DNA of 10,779 bases, taken from Prevotellaceae bacterium. Lineage in GTDB: Bacteria; Bacteroidota; Bacteroidia; Bacteroidales; Bacteroidaceae. The notes under the pieces were generated by a model. It was given only the letters and a program-made list of their open reading frames with translations, made no database searches and was not told the origin of the DNA. The stretch spans positions 1 to 10,779 of the forward strand of contig JAUNQM010000055.1 of NCBI GenBank assembly GCA_030536165.1, written 5' to 3'. Position numbers and translations under genes: made by a program. This document shows positions 1 through 6,785 of this stretch, in pieces (within the stretch, counting starts at the first letter, position 1; each line of letters opens with the position of its first letter).

Positions 1-27
1 ATTGCCGAAGCAACGATTACAGCATAC

Positions 28-59
28 AAAAAAAAGCGGCCTGCATTGCTGCAGACCGC
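28..59 (-). terminator. Intrinsic terminator ending the susC-susD operon
   Basis: Read on the minus strand, GCGG-U-CUGCA pairs with UGCAG-G-CCGC (10 pairs, one of them a U-G wobble) around a GCAA tetraloop, a stable GNRA-type loop. The stem spans 36-59 and is followed directly by eight U residues (A tract 28-35 on the plus strand). This is a textbook rho-independent terminator. It lies about 95 nt downstream of the susD stop and is oriented to stop transcription coming from susD, so it probably marks the end of that operon. No open reading frame lies between susD and this structure. Confidence 0.88.
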
Positions 60-87
60 CAAATGTTATGGATTGTTCAAAAGATAT

Positions 88-139
88 ATTAGTTGTCTGG
101 CGTATGTTTGATTCAATTCGAAACCGCCAGACGACTAAT
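88..139. repeat. 15-bp inverted repeat in the susD 3' untranslated region
   Basis: The arms 88-102 (ATTAGTTGTCTGGCG) and 125-139 (CGCCAGACGACTAAT) are complementary at 14 of 15 positions, separated by a 22-nt loop. The single mismatch is a U-G wobble if transcribed on the plus strand and a C-A mismatch on the minus strand. It begins 16 nt past the susD stop and precedes the U-tailed terminator. There is no U tract next to it, so it is more likely an mRNA 3'-end stem-loop or a protein site than a second terminator. Its role is unknown. Confidence 0.6.
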
Positions 140-154
140 TTTCCAAACTACCGA

Positions 155-1891
155 TTAGTTCCAACCTGGGTTCTGAGTGATACCGCTGTTGAGGTCGGTT
201 ACACGCTTAGGGAATGGAAGCAGTTCGTGCTTACCCTTCTTGAAACCAAGTGTATTAGGGTATGTTTTCTTGTAGAAGTCAGCACCTGAAGCATCGATGA
301 AGCCTTCATGCTCTGTTGACTGTCCTTCAGCGAGCTTGTCGCGGAATGTAGGTACATAGCTGTCAGCCTTCTCGAATGTAGAGTAATCCTTCCAACGCAT
401 GAGGTCAGCCGAGCGGCAGCCTTCCATCCAGAGTTCGAACATCTTTTCCTTTTTAACTTCATCAAGTGTACATTGTGTACTTCTATGCTGAGCCTGTGCA
501 CGGTCCTGAATCATATTAAGTGCTCTGAGGCCGCTTCCGTCGGCATCGCCAGCCATTGCGCAGCACTCTGCATACATGAGCAGAACTTCTGGGTAACGCA
601 TGATAGAGAAGTTACGCTGTCCTTCGTTAGCTGAGCAGATGTCGTTCTGATCCTTGTGAACAACAGTTTTCCAGTTGAAGAAACCTTCGCAAGCATAAAC
701 GCCGACCTTGTTGAGACCGCGAGTTGCGTCCTTTGCCTTAACGTCAGTCTTACCAGGAACGAATGGCTGAGGATCGTTAATCCACTGTGCGTTGTAGAGG
801 TATTCATCATAAGTCATGATCCATGCCTTGCGACGTGCAGATTCCATACCGTCGTTAGCAATGAGTGCACGTGCGAAGTCGCCAGTTGGATTCATCCAAC
901 CCCAACCGTTGTTGTTGATCTTTGTGTCGTTGAGCTGTGAACCGCCCATGTTTTCGAAACGCCAGTTGAATGTCATGTGAGCATTCCAACCAGTACGCTT
1001 TGCAATTGAGAAGTAGTCAACGAGTGATGGATCGAACTCAATGTTGAATTCAAATACCTGCTCTTCGTTAGCCTTACCGTCAGCGTGGAGGATTTCAATC
1101 ATTCTTTCAGATGGAACGAGAGAGTACTTGCCTGAATTGATAACTGTTGCAAGAGCAGTCTTTGCATTAGCATAGTCACCCTTCCAAAGGAGAGCCTTAC
1201 CCTTGATGGCATTAGCAAATCCCTTTGTCACGCGTACTGCACCAGCCTTGTCAGTAGGACTTGTACGTTCTGTAAGGTCAGGGAGAGCGAGGTCGATTTC
1301 CTTTACTACCCAGTCAAGAACAGCTGCCTGAGATTCTGCATTTTCAGGACGAGCAGCACCATTGATAACTTCTTCTACGATAGGAGGAGTTCCCCAGTAG
1401 ATAGCAAGCATGAGGTGGTCGAAAGCTCTCATTGCGCGAGCTTCAGCAACGCACTGCTTCATCTTTGCAGAAAGAGTGCCGAGACGTTCTTCTGTGAAGT
1501 TAGTGATAACGAGGTTACACTTCTGAATTGAACGGTAGAAAGCGGTGTAGCCACCGAGAACTACGATATTGTCGTTAGTGTAACGGAAATCGTGGAATTC
1601 ACGTTCAGTGACGCAGTCTTCAGGACCAGAACCAGCCATGTAGATATCATCACCCTGATAGTTAGTAAGTCCGAAGTAAGGACCGTAGTTATAACCGGTA
1701 ACCTCGCCCATGAATGCGAAGTTCTCGAAGGTATCATAATATACTGTAGCCAGAGCAGCTTCAGCGTCAGCATCAGTCTGGTAGAATCCTTCCATAGGAA
1801 GAACACCCTTCTGATCGATATCAAGCTCGCTTTCACTACATCCAGTGAATGTAAGAGCTGCGAGTGAAATTAAAAACAAATATTTTTTCAT
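155..1891 (-). CDS. susD: SusD/RagB-family outer-membrane lipoprotein, substrate-binding partner of SusC
   Basis: This is the surface lipoprotein that caps a SusC transporter and captures substrate at the cell surface. The 578-aa length fits the family. A lipoprotein signal peptide ends at Cys18 (FTGC), and the acidic residues just after it (SESELD) resemble a Bacteroidetes surface-export signal. The N-terminal helical half contains the family motif AEARAMRAFDHLMLAIYWG. The C-terminal RagB/SusD domain shows RYPEVLLMYAE, a helix ending ALNMIQDRAQ, KMFELWMEGCRSADLMRWK, and a closing LLPFPKRVTDLNSGITQNPGW, all hallmark segments. It starts 20 nt after the susC stop, without a clear Shine-Dalgarno sequence as is normal here, so it is surely cotranscribed with susC. 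The symbol is a family label: nothing in the sequence shows starch, and the ligand could be a glycan or a peptide (as in RagB). Confidence 0.95.
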   Translation of the reverse strand: MKKYLFLISLAALTFTGCSESELDIDQKGVLPMEGFYQTDADAEAALATVYYDTFENFAFMGEVTGYNYGPYFGLTNYQGDDIYMAGSGPEDCVTEREFHDFRYTNDNIVVLGGYTAFYRSIQKCNLVITNFTEERLGTLSAKMKQCVAEARAMRAFDHLMLAIYWGTPPIVEEVINGAARPENAESQAAVLDWVVKEIDLALPDLTERTSPTDKAGAVRVTKGFANAIKGKALLWKGDYANAKTALATVINSGKYSLVPSERMIEILHADGKANEEQVFEFNIEFDPSLVDYFSIAKRTGWNAHMTFNWRFENMGGSQLNDTKINNNGWGWMNPTGDFARALIANDGMESARRKAWIMTYDEYLYNAQWINDPQPFVPGKTDVKAKDATRGLNKVGVYACEGFFNWKTVVHKDQNDICSANEGQRNFSIMRYPEVLLMYAECCAMAGDADGSGLRALNMIQDRAQAQHRSTQCTLDEVKKEKMFELWMEGCRSADLMRWKDYSTFEKADSYVPTFRDKLAEGQSTEHEGFIDASGADFYKKTYPNTLGFKKGKHELLPFPKRVTDLNSGITQNPGWN

Positions 1892-1911
1892 AATTGTATC
1901 GTATTTGATGA

Positions 1912-4900
1912 TTAGAATGAAAGGTTGAGACCGAAGATAACTTGCTTAGCAGTAGGGTATGTACCCATATCGATACCAAGACCGTTAGAAGTGTTTGTAG
2001 TAGCACACTCTGGGTCAAGACCAATGTAGTTTGTGATAGTGAAGAAGTTTTCAAGAGATGCGAATACGCGGAGGTTGTCAACGAAGAACTTCTTTGTGAT
2101 ATCCTTAGGAATAGTGTAACCAAGCTGGATAGTCTTGAACTTGAAATAGTTTCCGCTGAAGACTGTGAGGTTAGAACTATATACTTCTGTTGACCAGTTA
2201 GCAACTGAAGGGAACTTCTGGCTGTGGTTTTCAGGAGTCCAAGAGTTCTTGTAGAAGTATTCATAGTTGTTACAGTATGGACGGTCAGAACGCCAAGCCT
2301 GTGGCAGAATCTTGTTGCCTGCTGCACCAGCACCGAACAGCAAGAAGTCAAAGCCCTTATATTCCATATTAATAGTGATACCGTAAGTCACCTTTGGCAG
2401 ACCAGAACCGAGGTCAGTCATATCGTTAGTATCCCAAACACCGTTGCCATCGATATCCTTGAATACAGGAGCACCTGTGTCGTCGATGTGGTCAACTTCG
2501 TAACCGCGGAGGAACCACAGTGAGTGACCTGGCATACATACAGTAGAGATACCTGATCCCTGGAGGGCAACACCCTGAATTCTATCTACAGTCTGATCGA
2601 GGTATGTCATTTCGTTCTTCAAAGTAGAGAGGTTTGCGTTTACGCTATACTTGAAGTCGCCGATTCTATCCTGCCATCCAAGTTCGAATTCGAAACCGCT
2701 GTTCTTTACGTTACCTGCGTTCATCATGTACTGACCAACACCTGTTTCAATAACTGGAGTTACGTTTACGAGCAGACCTTCTGTCTTCTTGTGGAAGTAG
2801 TCGAAGCCGAATGAGAGGCGGTTGTTCAAGAAGCGTGCATCGAGACCGAGGTCAATCTGGTTTGAAGTTTCCCATTCAAGGTCTGGGTTAGGCAGACCAT
2901 TGGTTACAGAACCGTAAGACATTGTAGAAACACCAGGAGTGAACTGATACCAGTCTGAGTTTGCATTGATAACAGCTGCGTAAGGGTAGCCGCTTAATAC
3001 GTTGATGTTACCGTTCTTACCCCAAGAAGCACGAATCTTCAAGAATGAGAGAACGTCAGAGCTGATGTTGTCCTTGATGAACTTTTCGTTGCTGATTGTC
3101 CATCCTGCAGAGAATGAAGGGAAGTATCCCCAACGTGCTGATTTAGGAAGCTTTGAAGAGTCGAATGCATCGGCACGGAAGTTAGCCTGGATGCTATAGC
3201 GGTTGTCGTAGCTATAAGTTACACGACCGAAGTAAGAGAGGTTCTTTGAGTCACCAGGAGCGTTGCTGACTGTCTTCTTTGCATCGTCCAAGAGGTAGTC
3301 GATGTAGCGGAAATTTGGTTCATAGCCCTTGAGGATGTTCTCACCTTCACCTGTTACGCTTGTGTTGTCCCAGTGATTAGCAACCCATGACATACCGACC
3401 ATTGCATTTACGCTGTGCTTCTCTGCAAATGTCTTTGTATAGTTGAGGAAGTTTTCCCACTGATAGTAATATGAAGCATTTGTTGAACCCGTAATAGAGT
3501 AAGTAGTTCTACGAACGAATTCGTTAGCTTCGAATGGGAATTCATAGCTGTGAGAATTGCTCTGAGCAATGCGATAACCTAAACGAGAAGTGAATACGAG
3601 TTCATTGATTGGCTGGAAGTTCAAGTAAGCCATACCACGAACGCTGATACCTTCATTGTAACCATCAACAGCGTCGCGCTTGATGAATGGGTTTGAAGAC
3701 TGTGTTTCACCACTGATAGGTGATACGCGATAGTACTGACCTTTTTCGTTCTTGAGAACTGCGATTCCGTTCTGGATAGCGTTTCTCTGACGGTTAGTAA
3801 GCTGAGAATCGTCTGTGCAGATAGGGCCGAACAATGGGTCGGTTGTGATTGCTGCGAGGAGTGCAGTACCGTTGTCGTTCTGCTGGCTTACTGACTTAGT
3901 CTTCCACTTTTCAATGTTGTTGTTAGTTCCTACTGTCAACCAAGGCTTAATCTTGTATTCAGCATTTGCCTGGAATGAAAGTCTGTCATAAACATCCTTG
4001 TCACCCTTGAAGATACCATTGTTGTGGATGTTGTTGATAGCTGCGAAGAAAGAGCCCTTTTCGTTTCCACCCTGGAAACCGATTGTGTGGCGGTTGCTCC
4101 AAGTTGGCTCGAATACTTCGTCCTGCCAGCTGATGTCAGATCCGTCATAGTTGTAGTTTGACAGAGTGTTGTCATCGATGAAGCCCCACTCCTTACCAAA
4201 TGCGATGTAGTCAGCAGCGTTGAGCACCTTGAGGTCGCGTGCAAGAGATGAGCACTGGAACTGTGCATTGTAGAAGATGTGACCGTTAGTTGCCTTCTTA
4301 CCGTTCTTTGTTGTTACGAGAACAACACCGTTACCTGCTTCAACACCATAGATAGCTGCAGAAGCAGCATCCTTCAAAACCTCGATAGACTCAATCATAT
4401 CAGGGTCGAGGTACTGGATGTTGTCAACCTTAAGACCATCGACGATGAGTAATGGACCGAGGTTACCAGAGTTAGAAGACATACCACGAACGCGGATTTC
4501 AGAACCTGTACCAGGAGCACCGTTGTTTGTCATAATCTGAACACCAGCTACCTTACCCTGCAATGCTGCAGCAGCATCTGATGTAGAACGGTTCTTGAGG
4601 TCTTGCTCCTTAACAGATGCTACAGCACCTGTCAGGTCGCTCTTCTTCTGAACACCGTAACCGATGACTACGAGGTCTTCGAGCAGGCCAATGTCTTCCT
4701 TCAAAGTTACATTGATTGTTTTCTTACTGCCTACCTTAATCTCCTGTGTAGTCATACCTACGTAAGAGAATACGAGAGTAGAACCTGGCTTTACGTTCAA
4801 CTGATAGTTACCATTCTGGTCGGTAACAGTACCAGTAGAAGTGCCCTTTACTGCAACAGTTGCTCCAATCAGCGGTCCCTGATCATCAGAAACCTTACCA

Positions 4901-4980
4901 GAGACATTCTGTGCCTGAACAGTTGTAAACATCAGTGACAACACTAATGTAAACAAAATTGTCATTAGGTTTTTTTTCAT
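1912..4980 (-). CDS. susC: SusC/RagA-family TonB-dependent outer-membrane transporter
   Basis: This protein is a TonB-dependent beta-barrel importing oligomers delivered by its SusD partner. At 1022 aa it has normal family length. A signal peptide covers about residues 1-23 (ending TTVQA). A carboxypeptidase-regulatory-like domain follows at about 25-97 (VSGKVSDDQGPLIGATV, then SYVGMTTQEI). A TonB-box-like stretch (EDLVVIGYG) lies near residue 105, then the plug domain with LQGKVAGVQI, IRVRGMSSN, LLIVDGLKV and IESIEVLKDAASAAIYG. The rest is a 22-strand-type barrel rich in aromatic alternating strands and ending in LNLSF with a terminal Phe, as expected for outer-membrane insertion. No N-terminal anti-sigma-interacting extension is present, so regulation through an ECF sigma/anti-sigma relay is unlikely. 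It is the first gene of a two-gene operon with susD. The family is certain; the substrate cannot be told. Confidence 0.97.
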   Translation of the reverse strand: MKKNLMTILFTLVLSLMFTTVQAQNVSGKVSDDQGPLIGATVAVKGTSTGTVTDQNGNYQLNVKPGSTLVFSYVGMTTQEIKVGSKKTINVTLKEDIGLLEDLVVIGYGVQKKSDLTGAVASVKEQDLKNRSTSDAAAALQGKVAGVQIMTNNGAPGTGSEIRVRGMSSNSGNLGPLLIVDGLKVDNIQYLDPDMIESIEVLKDAASAAIYGVEAGNGVVLVTTKNGKKATNGHIFYNAQFQCSSLARDLKVLNAADYIAFGKEWGFIDDNTLSNYNYDGSDISWQDEVFEPTWSNRHTIGFQGGNEKGSFFAAINNIHNNGIFKGDKDVYDRLSFQANAEYKIKPWLTVGTNNNIEKWKTKSVSQQNDNGTALLAAITTDPLFGPICTDDSQLTNRQRNAIQNGIAVLKNEKGQYYRVSPISGETQSSNPFIKRDAVDGYNEGISVRGMAYLNFQPINELVFTSRLGYRIAQSNSHSYEFPFEANEFVRRTTYSITGSTNASYYYQWENFLNYTKTFAEKHSVNAMVGMSWVANHWDNTSVTGEGENILKGYEPNFRYIDYLLDDAKKTVSNAPGDSKNLSYFGRVTYSYDNRYSIQANFRADAFDSSKLPKSARWGYFPSFSAGWTISNEKFIKDNISSDVLSFLKIRASWGKNGNINVLSGYPYAAVINANSDWYQFTPGVSTMSYGSVTNGLPNPDLEWETSNQIDLGLDARFLNNRLSFGFDYFHKKTEGLLVNVTPVIETGVGQYMMNAGNVKNSGFEFELGWQDRIGDFKYSVNANLSTLKNEMTYLDQTVDRIQGVALQGSGISTVCMPGHSLWFLRGYEVDHIDDTGAPVFKDIDGNGVWDTNDMTDLGSGLPKVTYGITINMEYKGFDFLLFGAGAAGNKILPQAWRSDRPYCNNYEYFYKNSWTPENHSQKFPSVANWSTEVYSSNLTVFSGNYFKFKTIQLGYTIPKDITKKFFVDNLRVFASLENFFTITNYIGLDPECATTNTSNGLGIDMGTYPTAKQVIFGLNLSF

Positions 4981-5139
4981 AATGTGATAATTAAAGGATT
5001 AAAAAAAATAAAAAGTTGTTTGAATTTCAAGTAAAGTGATTTCTTGCACCACACTCAATGGCACAGGTATCCATCTATGTACGACAAGTTAGCCTTGCCG
5101 TTGTAAAAATATAAAGGATAATGGTGTTTGTGTCTATTT

Positions 5140-5187
5140 AAGTAATGTGTGCGTGATAAGTAATGTAAAAAGTAATGTGATAATGTC
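5140..5187 (-). promoter_or_regulatory. Direct-repeat cluster ACATTACTT upstream of susC, possible activator site
   Basis: Read on the minus strand, ACATTACTT occurs exactly at 5170-5178, 5158-5166 and 5140-5148 (start-to-start distances 12 and 18), preceded by the related ACATTATCA at 5179-5187. A weak -7-like box, TATTTTTA, lies just downstream at 5111-5104 (one mismatch to TAnnTTTG). If that box is used, the repeats sit at roughly -40 to -90, where an activator such as a hybrid two-component regulator would bind. If the stronger box at 5265-5272 is used, the repeats fall in the untranslated leader instead. The repeats are directly visible; the function is inferred. Confidence 0.4.
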
Positions 5188-5264
5188 TGTTTTCTTGTTC
5201 TCTTGTCGTTTTGTTTTTTAGGGTTAATATTTCTTTAATAATCGCAATTTCATGTTGTAGATTG

Positions 5265-5298
5265 CAAAGATATGATAAAAAAATAAAAAATAAAACAA
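5265..5298 (-). promoter_or_regulatory. Candidate promoter for the susC-susD operon
   Basis: On the minus strand the box TATCTTTG (5272-5265) fits the Bacteroidetes -7 consensus TAnnTTTG exactly. A TTG (5298-5296, within CTTTG) lies 23 nt upstream, somewhat wider than the 20 nt seen in the two other promoters of this window; the spacer is nearly all T and A. Use of this promoter would give an untranslated leader of about 280 nt. It competes with a weaker box near 5104-5111, closer to susC. Confidence 0.5.
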
Positions 5299-5590
5299 AG
5301 GAAGCATTTATTTTTATCTCAAATATGTTAGAATTTGTGTAATCGGGTTAAATAATGTTTATCGACGTCACCTTTTGAATCTATTGATTGTAAGGCGAAA
5401 TGCTGTACAGAGCTATGTGTGTTGGCTTTTTTGATGTAAAGAAAGTAATGAAATGCACAAGTGCGCATTCCGTAGTTGAGCTGCCTACGTTCGCTTGTCA
5501 TAATATATGAGGAGGTAAATATAGCTAAATCTCTCGGTGAAATGGGGGATAATTACGATTTCGGTGTCCTTGCGTATTGCTGTTGGTATT

Positions 5591-5614
5591 CGTTTTCGTT
5601 TGCGTTTTCGTTGG
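5591..5614 (+). repeat. Short degenerate hexamer repeat CGTTTT/CGTTTG/CGTTTT/CGTTGG
   Basis: Four successive six-base units begin with CGTT: CGTTTT, CGTTTG, CGTTTT, CGTTGG. The last unit contains the TTG used as the -33 element of the murU promoter. This may be chance low complexity or a slippage-derived tract adjoining the promoter; no function is claimed. Confidence 0.4.
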
Positions 5615-5641
5615 ATATTCTCATTTTTTTACCTAACTTTG
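5611..5641 (+). promoter_or_regulatory. Bacteroidetes-type promoter of the murU-like gene
   Basis: TTG at 5611-5613 and TAACTTTG at 5634-5641 are separated by 20 nt and match the -33/-7 pattern of the Bacteroidetes primary sigma factor without a mismatch. Transcription would start near 5648, giving a leader of about 30-35 nt before the ATG at 5682. Confidence 0.75.
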
Positions 5642-5667
5642 CATAAAGTTATAAAAATCGAATAAAA

Positions 5668-5674
5668 AGAAGGA
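5668..5674 (+). promoter_or_regulatory. Shine-Dalgarno-like site that sets the murU start
   Basis: AGAAGGA lies 7 nt before the ATG at 5682. An in-frame TTG two codons earlier (5676) would leave only one base after the purine tract, so the ATG is preferred. A clear Shine-Dalgarno sequence is unusual in this window; the other genes have only A-rich leaders. Confidence 0.6.
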
Positions 5675-5681
5675 TTTGCAC

Positions 5682-6404
5682 ATGAACGTAATGATTTTTG
5701 CCGCTGGACTGGGGACGCGGCTCAAGCCTCTGACCGACACTATGCCGAAAGCGCTTGTGCCTGTGGCTGGACAACCTTTGCTCCGTCACGTGTTTGATAA
5801 AGTTGCGCATGCAGGGGAGCATCCGCACATAGTGGTTAACGTGCATCACTTTGCCCAGCAGATAAAGGATTATCTTGCCGAAAACAGATGCTTCGGGCTT
5901 GATATTTCCATCAGCGATGAAAGCAACGGATTGCTCGAAACTGGCGGTGGAATAAAGAAGGCGGCACCATTGTTCAAGTCATTTGAGCCTATTCTCATCC
6001 ATAATGTTGACATTCTGAGCAACGTCGATTTGGCATCGTTCTACGCAAAAGGACGCGACAACGAAGCTACACTTCTTGTGAGCAATCGTGAGTCGAGCCG
6101 TTATCTCGTGTTCGACGACGATGATAATCTTATTGGGTGGAAGAATGTCAAGACTGGCGAAGTGCGTGGCAATGCCGAGGGCAGATGCTATGCTTTCTCT
6201 GGCATACACATCTTCTCGCCGAGCCTGTTCCGTTTCTTCCCAGAATTTCCCGACCGTTTCAGCATTATAGACTTCTATTTATATATATGTACGCGCGCGA
6301 GGATAAAGTGCGTTGTGCAGTCCGACCTCCGGCTTTTAGACGTAGGCAAACTCGACTCTCTCGCTGCAGCAGAGGAGTTTGTCGGCAATAATTGCGAGGG
6401 CTAA
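5682..6404 (+). CDS. murU: MurU-like sugar-1-phosphate nucleotidyltransferase
   Basis: This 240-aa single-domain cytosolic NTP-transferase probably joins a nucleoside monophosphate to a sugar 1-phosphate. The closest family I recognise is MurU, which makes UDP-MurNAc from MurNAc 1-phosphate in cell-wall salvage. The N-terminal nucleotide loop reads FAAGLGTRLKPLTDTMPKAL (residues 6-25, with Arg13 and Lys23), followed by VPVAGQPLL. LLETGGGIKKA (84-94) is a MurU-like substrate loop. The metal-binding Asp110 sits in HNVDIL, where many relatives have NGD, and the second acidic site is LLDVG (Asp220). There is no C-terminal acyltransferase domain, which argues against GlmU. It has its own promoter and no partner kinase (AmgK) beside it. 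Alternatives are a heptose- or mannose-1-phosphate nucleotidyltransferase. The enzyme class is firm; the exact sugar is a reasoned guess. Confidence 0.85.
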   Translation: MNVMIFAAGLGTRLKPLTDTMPKALVPVAGQPLLRHVFDKVAHAGEHPHIVVNVHHFAQQIKDYLAENRCFGLDISISDESNGLLETGGGIKKAAPLFKSFEPILIHNVDILSNVDLASFYAKGRDNEATLLVSNRESSRYLVFDDDDNLIGWKNVKTGEVRGNAEGRCYAFSGIHIFSPSLFRFFPEFPDRFSIIDFYLYICTRARIKCVVQSDLRLLDVGKLDSLAAAEEFVGNNCEG

Positions 6405-6413
6405 AAGCAACCT

Positions 6414-6443
6414 ATGGCTTTGCGGTTTCGCATGCAAAACCAT
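6414..6443 (+). terminator. Possible weak hairpin after murU
   Basis: ATGGCTTTGC (6414-6423) pairs with GCAAAACCAT (6434-6443) at 9 of 10 positions around a 10-nt loop, starting 10 nt after the murU stop. No U tract follows, so it is a poor intrinsic terminator; it may still shape the mRNA end. Confidence 0.3.
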
Positions 6444-6489
6444 TGTCTTCATCAACACTCATTCGACTTGTCATTATGCTTCGCTTAAG

Positions 6490-6589
6490 ACGTCGTTAAT
6501 ACTCGGGAAAAGTTTTGCAAAACTTTGACTGAAGTTTTTCAAAACTTTGTCCGAAGTTTTGCAAAACTTTTTTCGAGTATATGCGACGT
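6490..6589. repeat. 100-bp palindromic element made of three 16-bp palindromes at 22-bp period
   Basis: AAGTTTTGCAAAACTT occurs at 6510-6525 and 6554-6569 as a perfect palindrome, with a near-identical middle copy AAGTTTTTCAAAACTT at 6532-6547. The starts are exactly 22 bp apart, about two helical turns. The whole element is also one large inverted repeat: arms 6490-6525 and 6554-6589 match at 31 of 36 positions, including outer ACGTCG/CGACGT and ATACTCG/CGAGTAT, and its centre falls in the middle copy. It lies in the gap between murU and the GH105 gene. It could fold as three hairpins or one long one, acting as a bidirectional terminator, a REP-like intergenic repeat, or a site for a dimeric DNA-binding protein. 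The structure is certain; the role is not. Confidence 0.85.
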
Positions 6590-6712
6590 GTTGAGAGTCG
6601 AGTATTGACGTGTGGATTCAATGGTAGTGAAAACTGCAAGAAAGATAAGCAAAGTTTGATGCTCGAATGACGCTCGCTTTGCGTTAAATTTAGCGAAAAA
6701 CGTGCTCATAAT

Positions 6713-6743
6713 TTGGAATATAAAAAAGAATTATGTAATTTTG
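6713..6743 (+). promoter_or_regulatory. Bacteroidetes-type promoter of the GH105 gene
   Basis: TTG at 6713-6715 and TAATTTTG at 6736-6743 are separated by 20 nt and match the -33/-7 consensus. The start of transcription would be near 6750, leaving about 36 nt of A/T-rich leader before the ATG at 6786. This position argues against any translation start upstream of 6743 and so supports the shorter protein. Confidence 0.75.
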
Positions 6744-6785
6744 CAAACGAATGTATATATACGTAAACCAATAAAACTATTGATT

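Larger units (their letters stand above)
4981..5681. other. Gene-free divergent control region between susC-like and murU-like genes
   Basis: About 700 bp without a supportable gene. It is AT-rich, with homopolymer-like A/T runs near 5001-5015 and 5277-5295. It separates divergently transcribed genes, so it carries the promoters of both sides. It includes three copies of AAGTAATGT at 5140-5178, a 12-bp repeat TAATGTGATAAT at 4980-4991 and 5173-5184, a short run of CGTTTK-like hexamers at 5591-5614, and promoter-like boxes listed separately. The middle part (about 5340-5580) is less AT-rich and shows nothing recognisable. Confidence 0.8.

Noticed and set aside
2..289. Plus-strand open frame opposite the susD 3' end
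   Set aside because: It runs across the terminator, the inverted repeat and the antisense of susD; no family resemblance, so it is a shadow frame.
1836..2351. 171-codon minus-strand frame overlapping the susC end
   Set aside because: Ser/Thr/Leu-rich out-of-frame translation of susC with no domain; the susC frame is unmistakable.
5400..5510. 36-codon open frame starting ATG CTG TAC in the divergent region
   Set aside because: Only a weak AAGG precedes it, no recognisable signal peptide or domain, and no promoter box fits. Short frames of this length are expected by chance in 700 bp, so it is not listed as a gene.
6490..6589. CRISPR array reading of the three 22-bp spaced repeats
   Set aside because: The spacers are only 6 bp and the repeats are symmetric palindromes; no cas genes are present.
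6702..6785. 28-codon upstream extension of the GH105 frame
   Set aside because: The extension overlaps the -7 promoter box at 6736-6743 and would bury the signal peptide that starts at 6786.
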